In this document: in pieces, positions 17,906 through 25,715 of the stretch | Layout: each line of letters opens with the position of its first letter | How positions within the stretch are numbered: the first letter of the stretch is position 1 | From: Lachnospiraceae bacterium | GTDB lineage: Bacteria > Bacillota > Clostridia > Lachnospirales > Lachnospiraceae | Reading direction: 5' to 3' | Assembly: GCA_900759665.1 (NCBI GenBank) | Contig: CAAEWE010000043.1 | Location: 62,001 to 126,000 of the forward strand | DNA length: 64,000 nt | The notes under the pieces: generated by a model | The model's input: the letters and a program-made list of their open reading frames with translations, nothing else | Databases searched by the model: none | What the model was told of the DNA's origin: nothing | Translations under genes and position numbers: made by a program

Positions 17906-18835
17906 ATGGCATATTATTATAGGATAGAAGACAGGATCATAGAGCTTCCGGCGGAGAAGGAAGACAAGCTGGGAGCAGAAGAGAGGGTGGAAGTGCCATT
18001 GGCCATTCTCTGTAAAGAAGAAGCGGCGGAAAACACCTTTTTACAGTCTCTGGGTTATCCGGTGACTGCTGTCTCGTATCCAGTCTATTTCTGTAAAGCG
18101 GAGGCACATATGCATTTTTTATATGGGACGTACCTTTCGCCGGTCATGGAAAAGAAGCGGAAACAGTTTATCTTTGTGCTGGATCCGCATCATTTATATC
18201 TGGTCGAAGAGGGAGAAATGGTCAAAAATATCCTGTGCCGTCTGAAAAAAACATATCAGAAGAAGGGAGGCACAGGAAGTGTGTGGGTAGAATTTATGGA
18301 ACTTCTGCTTTCGGATGATCTGGAGAAACTTTCCGGTCTGGAGGTGCGTCTGACCCATCTGGAGGATGAAGTGCTGTCCGGTAATATCAGCCGGTTTGAC
18401 CAGAAACTCATACGGTGCCGGAAGGAAATACTACGGTATTCCCATTATTATCTGCAGCTTCAGGATGTGACGGATGTTCTGCAGAAAAACGACCTGAAAA
18501 TCTTTTCGGGAGAAGATCTGGCGGGAATCCGTCGACTGCGGGAAAAGATCGGGCGGCTTCATCAGGAAGCCCGGATGCTGCGGGAATATTCCACCCAGGT
18601 CCGGGAGGTATATCAGGCACAGATTGAGATCCGGCAGAATAAGATCATGAAATCCCTGACGATTGTTACGGCAATATTTCTGCCATTGACCTTAATCGCC
18701 GGGTGGTATGGCATGAATTTTGCGGATATGCCGGAGCTTCATTGGAAATACGGCTATTCGGCGGTGATAGGGCTGAGTGCGGTGACAGTGCTCAGCTCCC
18801 TGGCACTCTGTTACAAAAAACATTTCTTTCATTAA
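17906..18835 (+). CDS. corA: CorA-family magnesium/cobalt transporter
   Basis: Pentameric divalent cation channel of the CorA family. The protein has 309 residues. A cytoplasmic N-terminal domain and long helices (~130-240) precede two membrane segments at the C-terminus: IVTAIFLPLTLIAGWYGMNF (the G-M-N pore motif is present) and SAVIGLSAVTVLSSLALCY. AAAGGAGG precedes ATG 17906. The stop overlaps the stop of the convergent SGNH gene in the shared bases TTAA (18832-18835), so there is no room for a terminator between them. Confidence 0.9.
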   Translation: MAYYYRIEDRIIELPAEKEDKLGAEERVEVPLAILCKEEAAENTFLQSLGYPVTAVSYPVYFCKAEAHMHFLYGTYLSPVMEKKRKQFIFVLDPHHLYLVEEGEMVKNILCRLKKTYQKKGGTGSVWVEFMELLLSDDLEKLSGLEVRLTHLEDEVLSGNISRFDQKLIRCRKEILRYSHYYLQLQDVTDVLQKNDLKIFSGEDLAGIRRLREKIGRLHQEARMLREYSTQVREVYQAQIEIRQNKIMKSLTIVTAIFLPLTLIAGWYGMNFADMPELHWKYGYSAVIGLSAVTVLSSLALCYKKHFFH

Positions 18836-19557
18836 AAGATCATATTCTTCTGGACAAATTTTGCAAATTTCTTCTGACCGGTGATGTTCAGATGGATCCC
18901 ATCCTGATAAAACCAGTCCGGATGTTTTGAACCTTCCTTTGACCAGGCAATAACATGGACATTTTTATTTGCTTTTGCGACCCGGCGGATCGTATTATTG
19001 ACATCCTTTGCTCCCGGTAGATCGCGGCCGTAGGCATCGATCCAGTAGATGGTGCGGTCTGCTCCGAGGTAGTTGATCAGTTCCTGGCCGGTGGCGGAGT
19101 TAAAATTGCCGTTGGTTCCCAGAGCAATGATGACGGTATCGCCCAGCTTTCCTTTTTTATCCATACTTTTGGCGACATCCAGTGCCTGCACTACCTGACG
19201 GGATACTTTTGCATCAATGACAGCATTTTTGCATAACTTTTTGAAGGCAGGAGCAGCTCCGAGAAAGACGGAGTCTCCGATGACGGAGAGGGAGGACTGG
19301 GAAATGTCAGAAACTCCGGTTGTGGAAGACGGCGTGGCAGCAGCGGTACCGGCGGGGGTGTCTTTCGGAGAATTGGCGGGGGTAGCTTCTTCTCTGGCAA
19401 GCTCCCGTTCATTTTGTTCAAGCTCTGCTTTTAACTGGGATGCATCTGATGTGGGAGCATGGTAGATACCATAGGCGGCGATCAGAATAGCAATGACCAG
19501 AAGGGCAGAGCCGAAGGATTTCAGGGTGTTCATAAAATGGTTGTTTTTCTTTTTCAT
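18832..19557 (-). CDS. Membrane-anchored SGNH hydrolase/acetyltransferase domain
   Basis: The protein has 241 residues: N-terminal membrane anchor (~12-30, SFGSALLVIAILIAAYGIYH), a Ser/Thr/Pro/Ala-rich linker (~50-85), then an SGNH domain. Catalytic blocks are VIGDSVFLGA (Ser), ALGTNGNFNSATG (Asn) and DGIHLNITGQ (Asp/His). This is the type found at the C-terminus of peptidoglycan O-acetyltransferase OatA. Here it is a separate gene just downstream of an acyltransferase-3 gene on the same strand, so the two probably act as a split OatA outside the membrane. AAAGGAATG precedes the start. Confidence 0.85.
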   Translation of the reverse strand: MKKKNNHFMNTLKSFGSALLVIAILIAAYGIYHAPTSDASQLKAELEQNERELAREEATPANSPKDTPAGTAAATPSSTTGVSDISQSSLSVIGDSVFLGAAPAFKKLCKNAVIDAKVSRQVVQALDVAKSMDKKGKLGDTVIIALGTNGNFNSATGQELINYLGADRTIYWIDAYGRDLPGAKDVNNTIRRVAKANKNVHVIAWSKEGSKHPDWFYQDGIHLNITGQKKFAKFVQKNMIF

Positions 19558-19593
19558 GATAATATTACATTCCTTTCTTAATATATAATGTGA

Positions 19594-20577
19594 TTAATGA
19601 AAAGCAGTCAAAAGTAAAACAATGACCGGATAATGCCATAAATAAATATAGTAGCTGTACTTGCCAAGGAGTGCAGTCTGACTGGCCAGGGGAAGATCCT
19701 GGGTCAGTGTTTTCTGGTTTTCTGTAAACAGGATCATCATGGCAAAAAAGACGCTGATCAAAAACATGCCGCCCAGATACAGAAAAGGATCACTGCCCTT
19801 TACGATCAGAAACAATACCAACGTGATGCCAAGCATTCCGGTAAAGACAGGAATCTGTCGTTTTCGGCTGACCGGCGTACATAAAACGGGATAATTATGA
19901 CGCAGTGCCCCAAGAAACATGCCGAGACACAGCGTAAAGCCCATGGTATCTGTTCCGTAATAAACACGGGATGGATCGTTTCCCGGATGATAGAGACAGA
20001 CCATGGCGGTCAGGGAAAGAAGTGCAGGAACCAGAAAGAAAAAACAGGCTTTCTGTCCGCCAAGCCAGTGATAAAACTTCTTATACAGAAAGAAGAGGAG
20101 CGGCCAGATCAGATAAAACTGTATCTCCACCCCCAGAAACCAAAGATGGGTAAAGGGAGAGGCACCGGTGAGCCGGGAAAAGTAGGAGGCATCCTGTGCA
20201 ATCTGCCACCAGTTGTTATATCCCAGAAAGATACTTAAGATCTGTTCCCGGATCCCGATCATCTGGCGGCTGTGGGTCAGAGTCATTACACAACAGGTGA
20301 TCATGACCATCAGAAAAAGAGGCGGTATCAGACGGGAGATCCGTTTTTTATAGTACTCCAAGACCGGAAAGGTATCGGTATCCAGATAAGATACGGAAGT
20401 GGTATACATCAGATATCCGGAAAGAACAAAAAACAGAGGAACACCGAGAAAACCGCCGGGAAATACAGATGGGATCAAATGATAGAAGAAGATTCCAAGG
20501 ATTGCGATCCCCTTTAACAGATCAAGACCCTTTTTCTTTGGCAGATGCTGTCTGGTAATTTCTGTTGTATGTGTCAT
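19594..20577 (-). CDS. Acyltransferase-3 family membrane protein (OatA-like transmembrane half)
   Basis: Integral membrane acyl carrier/transferase with ~10 helices and 327 residues. The family start is clear: KGLDLLKGIAILGIFFYHLI (His of the acyl site) and FFVLSGYLMYTT. Next come KKRISRLIPPLFLMVMITC, the loop SPFTHLWFLGVEIQFYLIWP, and a final helix YIYLWHYPVIVLLLTAFH. It lacks the extracytoplasmic SGNH domain of OatA, which is supplied by the next gene 36 bases downstream. The probable role is acetylation of peptidoglycan or another envelope glycan. It is transcribed divergently from blaI, with AGGAGG ten bases before ATG. Confidence 0.85.
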   Translation of the reverse strand: MTHTTEITRQHLPKKKGLDLLKGIAILGIFFYHLIPSVFPGGFLGVPLFFVLSGYLMYTTSVSYLDTDTFPVLEYYKKRISRLIPPLFLMVMITCCVMTLTHSRQMIGIREQILSIFLGYNNWWQIAQDASYFSRLTGASPFTHLWFLGVEIQFYLIWPLLFFLYKKFYHWLGGQKACFFFLVPALLSLTAMVCLYHPGNDPSRVYYGTDTMGFTLCLGMFLGALRHNYPVLCTPVSRKRQIPVFTGMLGITLVLFLIVKGSDPFLYLGGMFLISVFFAMMILFTENQKTLTQDLPLASQTALLGKYSYYIYLWHYPVIVLLLTAFH

Positions 20578-20615
20578 AATGTGTCAACCTCCTGCTGTTT
20601 TACTTTGTAAACCAA

Positions 20616-20644
20616 ACTATACAATTTTCGGTTTAAGTTGTCAA
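20616..20644 (-). promoter_or_regulatory. Promoter of the acyltransferase-SGNH operon
   Basis: Minus strand TTGACA (20644-20639), 17 bases, TATAGT (20621-20616); near consensus, 39 bases upstream of the acyltransferase ATG. Confidence 0.75.
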
Positions 20645-20689
20645 CCATATTTTGGAAAAATTTTTAAGGGAGAAAATAAAAGAAGGTGG

Positions 20690-20718
20690 TTGACATTTTA
20701 AACTATATCATATAGAAT
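20690..20718 (+). promoter_or_regulatory. Promoter of blaI-blaR1-like operon
   Basis: TTGACA (20690-20695), 17 bases, TAGAAT (20713-20718). The spacer contains AAACTATATCATATAG, a partly palindromic AT-rich stretch suited to a dimeric repressor. Confidence 0.75.
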
Positions 20719-20762
20719 GTGGTTGACAATGTAGAGCTATTATAGAAAGGTTTGGTTTTATC

Positions 20763-21167
20763 GTGAAAGAAGAAGTAAAAGTAACGAACAGTGAATGGTA
20801 CGTTATGAACTGTCTCTGGGAACAGAGTCCGTTATCTCTGATGCAGCTTGTACCTCTTTTAAAGGAAAGTGCCGGATGGAGCAAAAGCACAAGTGCGACC
20901 ATGGTACGGCGTATGACCGAAAAGGAATTGATTTGCTATGAGGAAAATGGAAAGACAAAATATTTCTTCCCGAAGGTAGATAAGCAGGATGTGGTGGTAC
21001 AGGAGACCAGAGATTTTCTGCAGCGTATTTATGACGGCAGTGTGGGAATGATGATGAGTGCCCTTGTCCGTCAGGATGATCTGTCGGCAGAGGATATTCG
21101 GGAGCTTCAGGAGATCTTAAAGGCGGCCGAAAAAAAGACGCAGAAAAAGCAGAGGAAAAAGAAGTAA
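20763..21167 (+). CDS. blaI: BlaI/MecI-family transcriptional repressor
   Basis: The protein has 134 residues. The winged-helix domain shows the family pattern VTNSEWYVMNCLWEQSPLSL, STSATMVRRMTEKELICYEE and a basic wing (GKTKYFFPKV). The C-terminal dimerisation helices are followed by a Lys-rich tail (KKTQKKQRKKK). Members bind TACA/TGTA-type or related palindromes and are inactivated by proteolysis through their BlaR1/MecR1 partner, encoded 27 bases downstream. The start is GTG 20763 with AAAGG upstream. It likely represses its own operon and the divergent acyltransferase genes. Confidence 0.9.
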   Translation: MKEEVKVTNSEWYVMNCLWEQSPLSLMQLVPLLKESAGWSKSTSATMVRRMTEKELICYEENGKTKYFFPKVDKQDVVVQETRDFLQRIYDGSVGMMMSALVRQDDLSAEDIRELQEILKAAEKKTQKKQRKKK

Positions 21168-21194
21168 TGTGAGTGGAAAGGATAAGGCGAGAGA

Positions 21195-22877
21195 ATGGCA
21201 GAATTTGGGTTATGGATGTTGGAGTCATCTCTTCTTGTATTAATGATCCTGGGAATCCGTAAGGCGTTTACCGGGAAGATTTCTTATGCAGCAGTTTATG
21301 CACTGTGGCTGGTGGCAGCCCTGCGTTTTCTGGTGCCGGTCAATATCATTCCGACACCTTTTGGCGTTGGGACGATGGTATCGGATGCCGTGTCTTCCTG
21401 GAAAGCATCGGAGGCAGAAAAAACAAAGGCTTCCATGGAAAAGGCTGAGGATACCGGGAAAGCTTTGAGGGGGAATGGCAAAAGCGTTGCAGTAAAACCG
21501 GCTGTGAAAAACAACCATACCGGCAAGGGAGAGGTTTTGATCACTGGGAATTCAAAAAACACGGAACCGGTGAAGATTCTGTATTCGGGGAAACATACAA
21601 AATCTTCCTGGGGTGCGAAGCTGAAGGGGCTGCCGTGGAAACGGATCAGCATTGCAGGCTGGATCAGCATTGCCGGAATTGTTCTTTTGTTTTTTGTATG
21701 GTCCAATGTAAGCATGATGAACCGTCTGAAAAGAAACCGGAGACATCTTGGACAGAGGGGGGACGTGGCAGTCTATGCAACGGGGGTGTTGCAGACACCA
21801 TGTCTGTACGGAGTATTGCGACCGGTGATCTATCTTCCTGAAAATCTGCTTGACAGAGCACAGGAGGAGATCGAACAGATGGTGATGCATGAGTATGTTC
21901 ATTATCTTCATCGGGATTATATCTGGGCAATGATCCGGATCCTGCTGCTTTGTGTATACTGGTTTGATCCTTTTGTGTGGATCGCGGTAAGCTGTTCCAA
22001 AAAGGACGCAGAGCTGTTTTGTGATGAAACGGTCATTCGTATTCTGGGGGAGGATAAACGGCTTGGCTATGGATCACTTCTGATACAGATCGCGGGAGAG
22101 CATCACTGGGGAGACTTCCGGTATTCCATGATGCCTATGAGCCGGAAAGGCAGGGAGATGAGGCGACGGATCCTTGCCATCAGCCAGCCCAAAAGCTACT
22201 CCAGATGGATTGTGGTACCGGTGGTGGTAATCGTTGGTGCATCTGTTTTACTCACCTGCAGCACCGGGATTGGTATGGCAATGAGCAGAGATTCCATAGG
22301 GGGAATGAAATCAGCATCGCAGCCTGCCATATCCGGAGAAATGGCAGGATTTCGTACCGATCAGCTCTTAATGGAGAGAATATCAGGGATTTCCGGAATA
22401 AACATGACATCAAATCCGCTTCTGATGACCTCCGGGGGAGAGTTTCAGGTGCAGATTTCGGTGGAAGGTGCAGGCAAGAATGGCGTGTCGCAAAAGGTAT
22501 CGGATGAGGATGCCGTTGTCTGCCGGAAGCTTTTTGAAAAATATGTCACAATATTTACGGAATCCATTAACAGTGGGAAGACCGGACGGTTAAAACAGGT
22601 TCTGAAGGAAGGAACAAAGGTATATGAACAGCAGAAAGCACTGGCCGGAAATTATCATAAAAGGGGAATTCGGGAAAAGGTGAAAAGCTGTGACGTGGAT
22701 CTTGTAAAGGTGTTAAATGAGTATGAGATTCAGATTAATTCAAGGGAACAGATAAAAGTAACTTACGGGGATAAAACGACAAAGCTTGTGAAACAAAGTT
22801 ATTGCTATACATGTGAAAAGAAAAACGGAAGTTGGATCATTACGGCAATGGATGATAATATTTCTCTTGCCAAATGA
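21195..22877 (+). CDS. BlaR1/MecR1-like M56 membrane metalloprotease sensor
   Basis: The protein has 560 residues. Membrane helices at the N-terminus (LLVLMILGI, YAALWLVAALRFLVP-like) and at ~155-175 surround a long Lys/Ser-rich loop. The M56 zinc motif HEYVHYLH (~231) is followed by RDYIWAMIRILLLCVYWFDP and by AELFCDETV (third zinc ligand). After one more helix (~338-360) the extracellular part (~375-560) does not resemble the penicillin-binding sensor domain of BlaR1. Its end (QSYCYTCEKKNGSWIITAMD) looks like an NTF2-like fold. The stimulus is therefore probably not a beta-lactam bound by a transpeptidase-like domain. It is the partner of the upstream repressor. Confidence 0.85.
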   Translation: MAEFGLWMLESSLLVLMILGIRKAFTGKISYAAVYALWLVAALRFLVPVNIIPTPFGVGTMVSDAVSSWKASEAEKTKASMEKAEDTGKALRGNGKSVAVKPAVKNNHTGKGEVLITGNSKNTEPVKILYSGKHTKSSWGAKLKGLPWKRISIAGWISIAGIVLLFFVWSNVSMMNRLKRNRRHLGQRGDVAVYATGVLQTPCLYGVLRPVIYLPENLLDRAQEEIEQMVMHEYVHYLHRDYIWAMIRILLLCVYWFDPFVWIAVSCSKKDAELFCDETVIRILGEDKRLGYGSLLIQIAGEHHWGDFRYSMMPMSRKGREMRRRILAISQPKSYSRWIVVPVVVIVGASVLLTCSTGIGMAMSRDSIGGMKSASQPAISGEMAGFRTDQLLMERISGISGINMTSNPLLMTSGGEFQVQISVEGAGKNGVSQKVSDEDAVVCRKLFEKYVTIFTESINSGKTGRLKQVLKEGTKVYEQQKALAGNYHKRGIREKVKSCDVDLVKVLNEYEIQINSREQIKVTYGDKTTKLVKQSYCYTCEKKNGSWIITAMDDNISLAK

Positions 22878-22895
22878 TCAGGAATCAGTTATTCT
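22867..22895 (+). promoter_or_regulatory. Promoter of the purO-purH transcript
   Basis: TTGCCA (22867-22872, overlapping the end of the sensor gene), 17 bases, TATTCT (22890-22895). Transcription would start just before the riboswitch. Confidence 0.5.
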
Positions 22896-22910
22896 AATAT
22901 AGAATGAAAA

Positions 22911-22987
22911 CTTCATGTGACTGACGGAGCAAGCAGGAGTACCTGCGGGAAGCATGAGGAATAGGAAAAGCCGACCGTCTGGGCAGC
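22911..22987 (+). promoter_or_regulatory. ZTP (pfl) riboswitch aptamer
   Basis: All ZTP aptamer parts are visible. P1 is CTTCATG (22911-22917) with CATGAGG (22953-22959), 7 bp. The conserved GTGACTGACGG lies inside, then hairpin GCAGG-AGTA-CCTGC, then GGGAAGC. The 3' domain GCCGACCGTCTGGGCA (22970-22985) carries the hallmark GCCG...YGGGCA. It senses ZMP/ZTP (AICAR nucleotides), which rise when 10-formyl-THF is short. It precedes genes that use AICAR ribotide and formyl-THF, exactly the expected target. It probably turns expression on. Confidence 0.9.
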
Positions 22988-23019
22988 CGCAAGGGTTGTT
23001 CGGGCGGTTTTTGTTTTTT
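22974..23019 (+). terminator. Riboswitch-controlled terminator
   Basis: ACCGTCTGGG (22974-22983), which is part of the aptamer, can pair with TTCGGGCGGT (22999-23008), followed by TTTTTGTTTTTT. Ligand binding would hold the 5' arm in the aptamer and prevent termination. Confidence 0.8.
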
Positions 23020-23075
23020 GTGGGGTTGTTCCCACAGGATATCATTTTTATTCGTGTGAAGGAAAGGAGCATATT

Positions 23076-23789
23076 ATGCAGAAGTTATCATTACAAAAGG
23101 AACTTACAGGAAATGCGTATCCGGGCAGAGGAATTGTGATCGGCAGGACTCCAAACGGCAAATATGCAGCGACCGCATATTTCATCATGGGCAGAAGCGA
23201 AAACAGCCGTAACCGTGTCTTTGTAGAGGACGGGGAGGGAATCCGTACCCAGGCATTTGATCCATCCAAGCTCAGTGATCCGAGTCTGATCATTTATGCA
23301 CCGGTTCGTGTTCTGGAAAACAAAACCATTGTGACAAACGGAGATCAGACTGATACGATCTATGATCTGATGGACAAGCAGCAGACATTTGAGCAGGCAC
23401 TCCGCACCAGAGAGTTTGAGCCGGATGCTCCAAATTATACACCAAGAATCTCCGGTATTATGCATGTGGAGAATGGAGAGTACAATTATGCGATGTCCAT
23501 TTTGAAAAGTAATAATGGCAATCCGGATGCCTGCAACCGTTATACCTTTGCTTACAGCAATCCGGCAGCAGGAGAGGGACATTTCATCCACACTTATATG
23601 GGGGATGGCAATCCGCTTCCAAGCTTTGAGGGAGAGCCAAAGCTGGTGGAGATGATGGACGATATGGATGCCTTTGCAGAGATGCTCTGGAGCAGCCTGA
23701 ATGAAGATAACAAGGTGTCCCTGTTTGTACGTTATATTGATATTGCCACAGGAGAGTGCAAGTCACGCATCATCAATAAAAATAAATAA
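23076..23789 (+). CDS. purO: IMP cyclohydrolase, PurO-like
   Basis: Closes FAICAR to IMP, the last step of purine synthesis. The protein has 237 residues and belongs to the stand-alone IMP cyclohydrolase family first known from archaea, not to the PurH MGS-like domain. Family features: NAYPGRGIVIGRTPNGKYAA (start), YFIMGRSENSRNRVF, APVRVLENKTIVTNGDQTDT and FVRYIDIATGECKSRIINKN (end). It follows the ZTP riboswitch, and the AICAR transformylase gene begins 81 bases after it. AAAGGAG precedes ATG 23076. Confidence 0.88.
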   Translation: MQKLSLQKELTGNAYPGRGIVIGRTPNGKYAATAYFIMGRSENSRNRVFVEDGEGIRTQAFDPSKLSDPSLIIYAPVRVLENKTIVTNGDQTDTIYDLMDKQQTFEQALRTREFEPDAPNYTPRISGIMHVENGEYNYAMSILKSNNGNPDACNRYTFAYSNPAAGEGHFIHTYMGDGNPLPSFEGEPKLVEMMDDMDAFAEMLWSSLNEDNKVSLFVRYIDIATGECKSRIINKNK

Positions 23790-23870
23790 TATGTTTGCAA
23801 ATCTATGGAAAACGCATAGATGAACGAAAAGATAAATACAACAAAATAATATCAAGAAAGGATAACAATA

Positions 23871-25046
23871 ATGAAAGAATTAGAATTAAAATATGGATGT
23901 AACCCAAATCAGAAGCCTTCCAGAATCTATATGAAGGAGGGCGAGCTTCCAATCCAGGTACTCAATGGAAAGCCTGGATATATTAATTTTCTGGATGCAT
24001 TTAACGGCTGGCAGCTTGTCCGCGAGTTAAAGAAAGCAACCGGACTTCCGGCAGCAACCTCCTTCAAGCATGTATCTCCTGCCGGTGCAGCAGTGGGACT
24101 TCCGCTGTCTGATGTGCTGGCAAAGATTTACTGGGTAGATGATCTCGGAGAGCTGACGCCTCTTGCCGCAGCTTATGCGAGAGCCAGAGGTGCAGACAGA
24201 ATGTCTTCTTATGGTGATTTCATCGCACTTTCCGATGTCTGCGATGTCTGTACTGCCAAAATGATCAAGAGAGAGTTTTCCGATGGTATCATTGCACCGG
24301 GCTATGAGCCGGAGGCACTGGAGCTTCTCAAGGAGAAGAAAAAGGGCAATTATGCCATCATCCAGATCGACGAGAATTATGAGCCGGATCCGATCGAGCA
24401 TAAAGAGGTATTTGGTATTACCTTCGAGCAGGGAAGAAATGAGTTAAATATCGACAAGGATTTCTTCAGCAATGTGGTAACGGAGAATAAAGACATTCCG
24501 GATTCCGCAAAGATTGATATGGCGATCGCAATGATCACACTGAAATATACACAGTCCAATTCTGTCTGCTTTGTCAAGGATGGACAGGCAATCGGAATCG
24601 GAGCAGGACAACAGTCCAGAATTCATTGTACCAGACTGGCCGGAAGTAAGGCGGATAACTGGCTGTTAAGACAGTCTCCACAGGTGCTGGGACTTCCTTT
24701 TAAGGAGGGCATGAAGAGAGCTGATCGTGATAATGCCATTGATCTTTACATCGGAGAGGATTATATGGATGTACTGGCAGACGGCGAATGGGAGAGAGTA
24801 TTTACCGAGAAGCCTCCGGTATTTACAAAGGAGGAGAAGGAAGCATGGCTTTCTAAGGCAACTGACGTGACTCTTGGCTCCGATGCGTTCTTCCCATTCA
24901 GTGATAATATTGAGCGTGCATTCCGAAGCGGTGTGAAGTATATTGCACAGCCGGGTGGATCGATCCGTGATGGAGAAGTGATCGAGGCATGTAACAAACA
25001 TGGCATCGCCATGAGCTTTACCGGTATCCGTTTATTCCATCATTAA
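23871..25046 (+). CDS. purH: AICAR formyltransferase (PurH transformylase domain only)
   Basis: Transfers formyl from 10-formyl-THF to AICAR ribotide. The protein has 391 residues and contains only the AICAR transformylase part. It begins LKYGCNPNQKPSRIYMKEGE and carries TSFKHVSPAGAAVGLPLSDV (Lys-His catalytic pair) and GIGAGQQSRIHCTRLAGSKA. It ends QPGGSIRDGEVIEACNKHGI. The IMP cyclohydrolase domain of bifunctional PurH is missing and is supplied by the preceding gene. It is co-regulated by the ZTP riboswitch. Confidence 0.92.
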   Translation: MKELELKYGCNPNQKPSRIYMKEGELPIQVLNGKPGYINFLDAFNGWQLVRELKKATGLPAATSFKHVSPAGAAVGLPLSDVLAKIYWVDDLGELTPLAAAYARARGADRMSSYGDFIALSDVCDVCTAKMIKREFSDGIIAPGYEPEALELLKEKKKGNYAIIQIDENYEPDPIEHKEVFGITFEQGRNELNIDKDFFSNVVTENKDIPDSAKIDMAIAMITLKYTQSNSVCFVKDGQAIGIGAGQQSRIHCTRLAGSKADNWLLRQSPQVLGLPFKEGMKRADRDNAIDLYIGEDYMDVLADGEWERVFTEKPPVFTKEEKEAWLSKATDVTLGSDAFFPFSDNIERAFRSGVKYIAQPGGSIRDGEVIEACNKHGIAMSFTGIRLFHH

Positions 25047-25129
25047 AAACGACAGCGGCCGGTATTTCGATAAAAATTGATGGGATGATCCGGCAGATCA
25101 ATACTTAAACGGAAAGGTGATGGAACATC

Positions 25130-25603
25130 ATGGGATATCGTACCGTGGATGAGTGGGAGAACTTTGAATTTCAAGATGCAGACATTGGACAGATCCATAT
25201 GCAAAATGGTCATCTTTATCTGGAACTGGGATATGTTACGATCCTGCCGGATAATTCCTGTAACCGGGATATCCGTAAAATGGGAACCAATGAACTGACA
25301 CTACAGCTTCAGCAGGTAAAGATTGACCGGATCGTAGAGGAAGGTTACAAGCTTTACGATGCCGATGGTAATTTTACCAAGAATGTGGAGGATCAGGAAC
25401 TGACCCCGGAGGAGTATCCGAAGTGGATGGAGGATATGGCGGGAGGAGCAGTCTATCAGATCCTTCGCAGAACGGCAGAAGGAGAGCTTCCATATGAGTA
25501 TGAAATATATCTGGATGCCAATGAGAGAACATATCTGGCAAAGGTATATGCCAAACATGATGTGGAAGTATGGGAACGGTTTATGAACCGTCATTCCGAT
25601 TGA
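25130..25603 (+). CDS. Conserved-looking protein of unknown function
   Basis: I do not recognise this 157-residue protein. It is soluble, acidic and rich in Tyr and Glu, with no signal peptide or membrane helix. It begins MGYRTVDEWENFEFQDADIG and includes YVTILPDNSCNRDIRKMGTN and YEIYLDANERTYLAKVYAKH. The start is well supported by GGAAAGG. It is 83 bases after purH on the same strand and could be the last gene of the riboswitch transcript. Confidence 0.7.
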   Translation: MGYRTVDEWENFEFQDADIGQIHMQNGHLYLELGYVTILPDNSCNRDIRKMGTNELTLQLQQVKIDRIVEEGYKLYDADGNFTKNVEDQELTPEEYPKWMEDMAGGAVYQILRRTAEGELPYEYEIYLDANERTYLAKVYAKHDVEVWERFMNRHSD

Positions 25604-25634
25604 TTTAATGAACCAGATATGTAGATATATTGAT

Positions 25635-25665
25635 ATAAAGAGTTTCCGTTTGTGAAACTCTTTAT
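25635..25665 (+). terminator. Perfect 12-bp hairpin, possible terminator
   Basis: ATAAAGAGTTTC (25635-25646) and GAAACTCTTTAT (25654-25665) pair perfectly around a seven-base loop. The following bases (TCTCTC) are not a clean T run, so termination may be weak. Confidence 0.55.
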
Positions 25666-25715
25666 TCTCTCAAAGGGAAAGTGAGGATAATTCTTACAGA
25701 GGGGTTTTGATTATT

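Larger units (their letters stand above)
20582..20728. promoter_or_regulatory. Four GGTTGACA boxes between the acyltransferase and blaI
   Basis: TGTCAACC occurs at 20582-20589 and 20639-20646, and GGTTGACA at 20688-20695 and 20721-20728. The inner two include the -35 elements of the two divergent promoters. The outer two lie near the two start codons. The near-symmetric layout suggests operators for the BlaI-type repressor, but partial coincidence with -35 elements must be considered. Confidence 0.55.
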
